Positions 55,986 to 64,000 of a stretch of DNA of 64,000 nt are shown here, in pieces. Made by a program: the position numbers and the translations under genes. Origin of the DNA: Paramacrobiotus metropolitanus (taxonomy: Eukaryota; Tardigrada; Eutardigrada; Parachela; Macrobiotidae); assembly GCF_019649055.1 (NCBI RefSeq), contig NW_026570235.1, positions 1,240,001-1,304,000 on the forward strand, in the 5' to 3' direction. The first letter of the stretch is position 1. The number at the start of each line of letters is the position of its first letter. A model generated the notes under the pieces. It had not been told where the DNA came from, made no database searches, and saw nothing but the letters and a program-made list of their open reading frames with translations.

Positions 55986-58900
55986 TTATACAGCATCGTC
56001 TTTTTCGCCCAGCGGAACACTGGCCATAGTGGTAGTGGTAACCGTAGTGGGAATGTTCCCGAAGTCCGTCAGAGATCCGTTACGGTAGCGGATCTCGGTC
56101 GGCGGTGGAGCCAGCTTGTTCGTTCCGTTGGTCGTCGACTTGCGTTTCTGTGACCTTTTCAAAAAACTGGTAATCTCCAGCTTCTCATCATTGATGTGCA
56201 TAGTCGGGCTCTCATCGTCATCCTCGTCATTATGCTGTTGAAAGCGCCGGCGAATGGAATTGCGAGAGCGTGCAAAAATGTTACTGTGCTGATCGGGGAC
56301 GGAAGTGCGCTCAGGCTGTAGCTGGTCCATGTTGTGACCGCCGCGGCCCCAACAACAGGCGGCTGCGAAGGACTTTTTAAAGTTCTCGCTCAGCATGGCG
56401 TACAAAATGGGATTGACGCTGCTGTTGGTGTAGCAGAGCGCTTGCAGTATGGTGCTTGTATAAATAATCGCATTACGTGCGGCATTTTTGCCGTCGTTGA
56501 CCGCTGCTGTTGCCGCAGCCGGCTTCGCAGAATCACAGGACGGTTCGGGATTAAGATAACTCGTAATCGACGATATGTAAACAAGCAACACCTGCCAGAC
56601 CCTGCAACAACAACGCACCACTCAGGCGATGAAATAAACGTGTGACCACGCGCTGGCCATCTGTGCTACAAATTTACTCGAGAGTTTACATGGATAGCTA
56701 TTACATCACCTTTATACTTCTAATCTGGGCGCAGCACGCAATGATGTAATGCATCGCAGAAAATCGCAATTTTAACCTTTGTTACAATTTTGACACATGC
56801 AAAAACGCCCGCTTATTGTATCCATAATTTCAGTAATTAATGCGATAAACGCGAAAGTATTATCAGTTATCACACGTGCAGTCGTGTACCCACCAATAAG
56901 GCAGCCAGCAGATAACGTACGCCGACACCACGGCTAACACCATAATTGTTACGCGCCGGTGTGACCTTCGTCGGCCATCGCTGGTGGCCTGTGAATTTTT
57001 CGGGCCGAGTGTTTTCAGTTTGCGTAACACCATGGAATAAAAGGCAATGATGAGAAGCAGCGGAAAGGTGAAGCCCAGTACCAGGCAGTACAATGTGAAG
57101 GCTTGCATGCCGTCAATGTACTCGCCTCCCGGCCACGCAATGTGACACGTCCCATTCGATTCGCCTTCGGATTCCAGTTTGGCGTAGATGAATACCGGTA
57201 TCACTGCGAAGAAAACGATGGCGTTGGATTCTTTTGGGTGCGAGTTCAACAGCGTTTTTACCAGAGCAGCATTTTGTGTAAATCAAGGAATTCGAAGGCA
57301 TTGGTCAACTGTTTTAATTTAACCTTTACAGTACGTACTCCAGGAATCTAACGATTAATTTGATCTAATGATGCGCATTTTTGCTAATTAACCTGATGAA
57401 ATGCATTTACGGTGTATGTTACATGTATTGCAAAATGTTACAATACTTGTTCATAAAAATTAACGGATACGGCGAAAATTTTGTAGTGCCAAAAGCAATC
57501 TTAGCAGTAATATCAGGTGCTCCGTGGAATTACATTATTCCTGCTTATATCTGTATGTGCCGATTAACCAATTTTCCACATGGACACATAGGAGGCGCCG
57601 CGTTGCGCAAGGTAAGACTGATCGATACGAGACAATGCATGTCGATATCTGTTCGTGTCCCGGTCGCAAATAAGCGCATTTAACATTGATCGTCCTAGTA
57701 CATTCGTGACCTTTTTTAAAGACAAATCATAGCTAGGAGGATCTACTTTTTTCTTCTCTCTGTGGAAGACCAGAAGGACTGGGAAAGACCTTTGCTTAGA
57801 GCGTATTTTTTTTCTGGAGAATCTTACTCAGAGTTGCCGACGTGAGCCACGTTATGGCGCAGACGACTTTGGCGGCTTTGGCAGTGCGGTATTTATTGCT
57901 GCGGATCGGATGACTGCAAGGCAAAATGCATCATCATCAACAGTGTTCTACCAGGCATACGATGGGGCTACTTTAATTGATGAGAACATCAACATCTGGA
58001 ATGCCGACGGACGGTGCACGTGTTGAGCCAAACAGTGCAGAAAGAGAGAGAAAAACTGATCCAAGTGTGTACTCACCAAACAGCAACTGTAAAAAAATAC
58101 AACAGTGTCTTCTTAAGAATGCCGTTGTTAAACTGTTTGCCGGTAGTACTTGGAAATTTATTTCATAGCTAAGCTGAATAGAAAATAAAAAGTAACCATG
58201 TCGATGACAACGTACAATATCGATCAGCCGACATAACCATGAGGAAGAATGAGGACGCAAACTGATTAACCGTTGTCATTGTGAAGAAGATCCGACAATA
58301 AATATCACCAAAGATCCAACGGTCTTTGAAGGTTGTGACCATTACCAAGGGTAAATTTAGCAGGAACGATAAATCAGCCAAGGCCAGTGACAGGATGAAA
58401 AAATTTGTCACAGTGTGCATTTTGGAGAAGCGCCATACGACATAGATCTGCAACATTTCATCCTTATCACAGAACGTAATTATTGTTTTTGCACGAGAAA
58501 ATTTTTACACGCTAAAAGCTTAAAACCTAACTGTCACAGATTTTAAGAATTTGCTGTCGCATTTGTTTTCGTGAGCCGTGAACGGAAATTTACAAGTTAA
58601 GATCACCCAAAATTTTTATAACAAATTTTGTTTGATAACCCGAATTTTACTTGATAACAAAATGGTAAAAGGCTACTCCGCCCATAAAAAAACTGTTGGT
58701 TTGAACTCGAAAGTGTGCACTTGATTTGCAAATAACTGGATGCTTTGCTACGCTATCCAAAACAATTCACTAGTCAAGCATTATACCATTTTAAAACTAA
58801 GATACAGTACTCGTGCTAATACTACGCCCTTTTTTCAGGTTGTTCAGATATTTTCAAATATTCACTTCAAATCATACTTTTAATCAACATATGCTCGAAA

Positions 58901-59465
58901 ATGTTCTCATATTCGAATTTTTGCATATTGTTTCGTGGCAACTTTTATGTTTTTAAATTTTCGATCAAAGGATGCACGGTTAATTTTTGTTACTAGATCT
59001 AGAAAGACATTTTGCATAAAGCATACCATTTTATTCATAGTTGCTTATAACTTGTAAGAAAGGCAGTATTGCGGTCAAAGCATTCTAGCGCACAGAATGA
59101 TAATAATTATAATTACAAATTACAAACACGGGAATCGCATCACCTGCTGTTAGCGTAAATGTCTATATATTTATCTACTCAAGAGCGGTGAATACCGCGG
59201 TCACTGCGCTTTAAAAGTTATTATTAATCAAGCAACTAATAGACACTGCACGCTGTTATCTTACCACGAGGCTATTCCCACACATGCCCACAACCCAAAT
59301 AATTCCATAATACAGGTTGACCATAAACAGCAGGGATCCCGGCTGGGTGTCATAATAAGCCGCGGTGTTATTGCCGAAGTCGCTACCGGCTGAACAGTTG
59401 CCGGTAGCTGGATACAGTGTACGATTGATTACGTAAGTGTCCAGCGGAGCCGTCATGTTGGGCAT
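55986..59465 (-). CDS. AstC-R: Allatostatin-C / somatostatin-type G-protein-coupled receptor
   Basis: Class A peptide receptor. Exon 1 (59465-59265) has an N-terminus with several NxT/S sites and TM1 (YYGIIWVVGMCGNSLV). Exon 2 (58447 to about 58211) has IYVVWRFSKMHTVTNFFILS, LALADLSFLLNLPLVMVTTF, FGDIYCRIFFTMTTVNQFAS and ADRY. Exon 3 (57913-57828) has HPIRSNKYRTAKAAKVVCAI. Exon 4 (57203-56894) has the rest of TM4, TM5 and RRSHRRVTIMVLAVVSAYVI with CWLPYW. Exon 5 (56601-55986) has VLLVYISSI, CYTNSSVNPILYAMLSENFK and a Ser-rich tail. These motifs match the allatostatin-C receptor group, homologous to vertebrate somatostatin receptors. The join after DRY needs a weak donor. The tail ends DDAV, which could bind PDZ domains. 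Its predicted ligand type is encoded at 11561-13539. Confidence 0.9.
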
Positions 59466-62364
59466 CAGTGTGGGGAAGACTTCCTGTTATGAATTTGTTT
59501 TAATCGTTATCCCCATATGTAAAACATGGTAAAGGTTTCCCTCTATCGGTATGCGGAATGAAAAGTGGAATAAACCTTTTACCGAATCATCCGCCATCCA
59601 TATTTAATACGGCATGCATACATGACGGCGTATCAATTTTCTGTATTTTAGCCGATAATTCGCCCAATCGGCAAACCGAAATACAAAAACGTGGCTATCA
59701 CCATCACGTATAATAGAAGGAAAATTAGCTTAATGAAGACGGTGTTAAAAGCCGTAAATTTGCCGCATGACCGTCAACACACGTTATACGTCGGAGACTC
59801 ACCTTTAGCCGTTAACGAGGGCCGGATGCCGGTAATGAGATCAGTGTTTCCTGATCACTTTATCCAATATATAAAACGTGATGACGGGCACCGTGTGTGT
59901 GTGATGTGTGTGTGACAACACAACGTAAACGGGGACGGTGTTATAAAACCCGGGACAGAGAGAGCGCGAGTGCCGATCCGCTCAAACTAATCAGAATATC
60001 CGCAAGGGATACAACAGCGCCGGGACTCGTTCAAGTAGCCGGGCTATCAGCACGATTTACATATACGGGGAAAACGATGGAATTTGTCCTGGGAATATGA
60101 AGCTGGCGGAGGCCGGGGCGCCGGATGTGTTAATGTGCAGGCGGCTGGCGTTGCCGTTGCTTACAATGTATACAGAGTCCGGTTTACTTTGATATTTTTT
60201 ATACGTGGAAATTTTCACGGGATTAGGTCAATACCAATGAGGCGATCACTGAGAAGACCGATGATGGGAAACGGCAGGTTGCAACGTCTGTAAAAAGTCA
60301 GAATAACAGTGGGCCATTGGAAAAGGTCACCGGGTGTATACACAGTAGCTTTCGCCTTAGTAACATTGTCATCATTTCCCCTGAGGACAGACTTATATAC
60401 ACTCCCACATGGACACCAGGTTGCTCTATTATTTTTAGGCCGTACTAACAAAACTTTGGTTAAAATCCGTGTCCAGTGTCACGACACTGAACCTACCCAG
60501 TGGATGATCTATCCGAGCTATATACAGTAGTGGAGTATTCTCTTCCCGAGACGTTATTCAAGAGGTGGGAAAGGAATAGGCCAAATGAATGAAAGACGAA
60601 CAGTGCAAACACACGCAGTAACAGTACAGCTCCACATTCCCAACGAATTTCCTGAAATTGATGCATATTGTACGGGGGGGAGGACACACCACACTGTGCG
60701 TTGTCCATGGGTAGACAAAACTGTTTACACTAGCAATCAATATAGTCCCAAAAGAAAGAAAAACAATGCATTGTAATTGCTATTTTTTGCGTTAAGTGCA
60801 AACGCACTGGTCAGGACTGCAAGTGCTTATGGTAAAATATTCATAGGTTCTGGATCTCTGCTCCATTAATTATTCGCAAATGCCGGTGTAAAATGCATCG
60901 ATTTGGAAGTACAATTGTGTGTACCGACCACATACTGCACACATCTGCCGGTTTCGCTTTAACGCTGCAGCGGATGCGTGCATGTTCCACGGATCACGTA
61001 TGAAAATTGTGAAATTAAAAGCCAAATCTGAATACTTAAATTTAACTCAAAATGTTTTTTATCCAGTCGAGATCAGAATTTAAATTATTTTACATTCTGA
61101 AACTGCTGCAAACTGCGGCGATTGGAATATTCGAAATAAAAACTATACTCACAGCAACAGCGGCATACGAAAGTCAGTGCCTAAAAATTACTCGTGGTTG
61201 CTGCATTCTGAGGTACTCGTATTTACCAGAAACTTCAATTCAATTCAAATGGACACTTCCGCGTTCATTTATTTATTAACATTTCTACAAAACGGTATAT
61301 GTATAAAAAATGTTTTACACGCTCTTTAATGCTATCCAGGTGTGAAACAATATAGAGGCTACTCTTGCCATAATAATGCAGTTATAAGATTCAAGTTAAG
61401 ATAACCGACTACGCTTTAACGAATGTTAAACATAAAATAGCTCCATCTTTGATTCCATTGAAACCCGTTTTACTTGCGAGTACCTATTTTGTGACCTTAG
61501 AATTTTTCTAGTCATTATGCAGAAATGCTTAATGTAGGTATAAATGTCAGGATTGCAAATATTTCACCTGACATGAGTAATTTTGAAATAAATAGCATTT
61601 ACTTTTGTAAGTGTTCGCAGTGCAAAATTCAAGAAAACAAAGTACAGTCATGTAGAAAACTTAATTTCTTTTATGTCCTGTGGTGATAATATCCAGTTTT
61701 GGACTGGTCCAGATACCTTTTCCTGTCGTTTACAAACAAACAGCATGTCGTATCGAGTCGTACAACACACTGGTAATTTTTGCGCAAGATCTAAATTCAT
61801 TTCGATCCGGAATTTTAAAGTTCTACAAGAATTCTAGACGGTATGCAAGGTGATTCAATAATATACAATTTATAACCATAAAATTAGAGAGCTTCATGCA
61901 AAGTAACGCAGAATTTTGGCTGTATATAACGGCATCCGATATTCAAAACATACCTAAATTATGCTTTTTCATCGTCTCCTATTTTTAGCAGGACTGCAGT
62001 AACACATACAATCTACGTCGAGTACAAAAAAGTACTTAAGCGCCACCGGCAAACAAAGAAGTCCATTGATAAACCCCACGTCCAACGAACACACTACTAA
62101 AGCATGCAACATCCGACTATCACTCACCCTTTTAACCCAGCAGTATGAATTCTAGTTGCTGTGTATTTGTTCTTGGACCGTGCCTCACAATTAACGGGAC
62201 AATATGAAAACCGTTAAAGTAAAACCCGAGGGGCACTTCCGGTCTGATTGGGTATTACCCGGAGCACAATAAAGAAAAATTTACAGCTATAAAATAAAAA
62301 GCAAAGTAGCACGGAAAAATAAAAATGCCGGCGTTAGTGTTCAGAATGCGGACAGTCTGGACGT
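59466..62364. other. Upstream and intergenic region, no gene seen
   Basis: Contains the receptor promoter region. Several open frames of 60-80 codons (for example 59691-59915, 60215-60451) show no signal peptide or domain and were not called. Confidence 0.35.
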
Positions 62365-63020
62365 TTAATACACCACAATACCGTATCCCAGTTTTATGAG
62401 ATATAAAATTCTGCTGTTCCTAACAACCGTATGCCGCTCGATTATTGACGGAGGGACAGCCAAGTCGGTAACCTGAGTACGAACTGTGTAAGCTCCTTTA
62501 TTTGCACACAGAGAATTCGACGAGGCGAAACCAGAGACCGGACCGCTCATAATTTCCCAAATTGACGACAAGAGCATCAGCTGGATCAACCCAACATGAT
62601 CGACAATATTTTTCCGATTTCTATGTGTGTATATGAGCTTCAGTGACATCAGGACACAGCCATTTCGCTGTTCCATACGCCGAAACATGCGTCCCCAGAA
62701 AAGAGACCTTTACAATGCTGTCGACTATAGCAGACGCAAGATCTATATATCCCTATGTGAACGGAAAAAATCGAAATTATGCTACTTGATATGGGGTACA
62801 AGAAGTCCAACTACATCTACCTAATTTCCAACATATTTTCACAAACAGGATGATCGAGTTTCCATAACAGCGTCGTTGATGCACCGGCGTATATATGCCA
62901 TCCATCAGTTAAGGGACTCGCACGGCAGAGAGAAAAAACCCTATCAATCGGGTCACTCAACACCAGAAATTTCGCTAAGGTTTCCACTGGGTGATGATAA
63001 CGTGCGTCTACGTTAGTCAT
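62365..63020 (-). CDS. Possible terminal exons of an unidentified gene
   Basis: A frame from 63020 (DARYHHPVETLAKFLVLSDP) reaches a plausible donor ATTAG|GTAGATG near 62823. A second frame, from an AAAG acceptor near 62710, runs through IVDHVGLIQLMLLSSIWEIM to GYGIVVY at the stop near 62365. The two have moderately hydrophobic segments as in membrane proteins, and the rest could lie right of the window. I do not recognise a family, and chance open frames remain possible. Confidence 0.25.
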
Positions 63021-64000
63021 AGGAGACTAAAAATGTCATGCAATTATGTTCATTAGGTCTTTTCAGAAAGCGGAAACCACCCGTATTGCTATATACGTGC
63101 ATAACTGCGCTTGTACCGTACCATACGAGAATGGAAGTAAAAAAGAATTTGATGATCTGCAGTTATCCATTATCACTGCCATTATCCAAACGAAAATAAG
63201 CCTAAACACCGCTGCATCTTTGCAGTGATTTATCCAAAGATACTAAAGAATTTTAAAAGTAACTGAAAAAACAGAAGTAATGAGTAACGCTTTATGGAAA
63301 CTTTTAAAGAAAAGGTAAATGCGCTGCGAACGAAACCCGACCTTTTCTAGGGTTGATAATGACAACCGGAAGCAAAAAACGTAGATTTCGGATTGCAAAG
63401 TGAAATACCTAAAACTGTTGCATATTCGTAATACAAGGAAAACTTTGTGCTTTCTATTATCAACAAGGAAAGAAACTGTCATAATGTTATACACACACAC
63501 CAAGAAACAGGCTTTCGTCTAATTTTTTAAATGCATGAAGTTTAACTATTGCGAAGGTTGCTTCTGCGTATACGCAAGGCAAATGAATTATATGGGAGAG
63601 AAACTCCATTAACATGCACATGCATCAGTCAAACTCAAAACAACTGCACATGTAATGCCAACGTAACAAAACGTGGATGACACCAAATCCCTACGCTGCC
63701 GGCTTTCGTGATCCGCTGCTTATACTACATAGTCGCATCCCGGTAATGACCAATACGGTATACCGTATACAGCTAGCACTATTGTACCATATATGGCGCA
63801 GGTTACAATAATGTGTACGCCTCCTCCGGTCACACAGATCCAGTGATCTATCCTTAAAGCATGCCCTAACTCAATAATCAATGTTATAAATAAAAGGGAA
63901 GAAAATGTCAGGAAAATACGTTTAATTAGATATAATTAAGTATCCTTCTCGCTGCGGGTGCAGCTGATGCTACGTCAGCGAAATGGATTTTTTTGTTGCC
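63021..64000. other. Right edge, no gene seen
   Basis: AT-rich sequence with one 86-codon minus-strand frame (63243-63503) of no recognised type. Confidence 0.3.

Noticed and set aside
63243-63503. Minus-strand 86-codon frame near the right edge
   Set aside because: Hydrophobic but without splice borders or recognisable motif; may be chance.

Overview
This is a stretch of nuclear DNA from an animal, almost certainly an invertebrate and probably an ecdysozoan. Genes are dense and split by many short GT-AG introns, commonly 60-120 nt. The products are typical of animals: GCN2 kinase, a nicotinic acetylcholine receptor, an allatostatin-C type receptor, LDL-receptor class A repeats, a galectin, gankyrin and canopy. 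Gene density, base composition and the allatostatin-C system would fit a tardigrade or an arthropod. The choice between them is inference; nothing here settles the species. I see no bacterial operons, CRISPR arrays, rRNA or tRNA genes.

Layout. 191-7755 (+): GCN2 (EIF2AK4), lacking only its N-terminal exons. 8057-9449 (-): a glutamine synthetase copy with introns but broken by frameshifts and loss of active-site residues, most likely a pseudogene. 10019-10557 (-): a two-exon small glycine-rich membrane protein with a mitochondrial-like presequence. 11561-13539 (-): a two-exon neuropeptide precursor with an allatostatin-C type cystine-ring peptide. 15581-20703 (-): an alpha-type nicotinic acetylcholine receptor. 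24045-25754 (-): a galectin domain with a long Gly/His/Ser-rich C-terminal tail. 26804-27814 (-): 3-methyladenine DNA glycosylase. 28352-30174 (+): gankyrin. 30390-32169 (-): a canopy-family ER protein. 33254-35715 (+): ARPC1 of the Arp2/3 complex. 36513-39947 (-): an unrecognised secreted or single-pass membrane protein. 41116-43593 (-): casein kinase 1. 45247-47469 (-): ALG12. 48634-50808 (+): DUS2. 51698-52917 (-): a secreted protein with four LDLa repeats. 55986-59465 (-): an allatostatin-C/somatostatin-type GPCR. 59466-64000 holds no convincing gene.

Most genes are unrelated housekeeping or neuronal genes that happen to be neighbours. The exception is a predicted ligand and its predicted receptor family on the same strand about 45 kb apart: the allatostatin-C-like precursor at 11.6-13.5 kb and the allatostatin-C-type receptor at 56-59.5 kb. 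The peptide gene was recognised from its cystine-ring motif and from a signal-peptide exon that joins it in phase. Other points of note are the decayed glutamine synthetase, a galectin with an unusual tail and missing sugar-binding residues, a frame break in the DNA glycosylase, and a hairpin-type repeat element between ALG12 and DUS2.

Exon borders were read by eye from splice consensus, reading phase and family knowledge. They are marked approximate where phase could not be confirmed.
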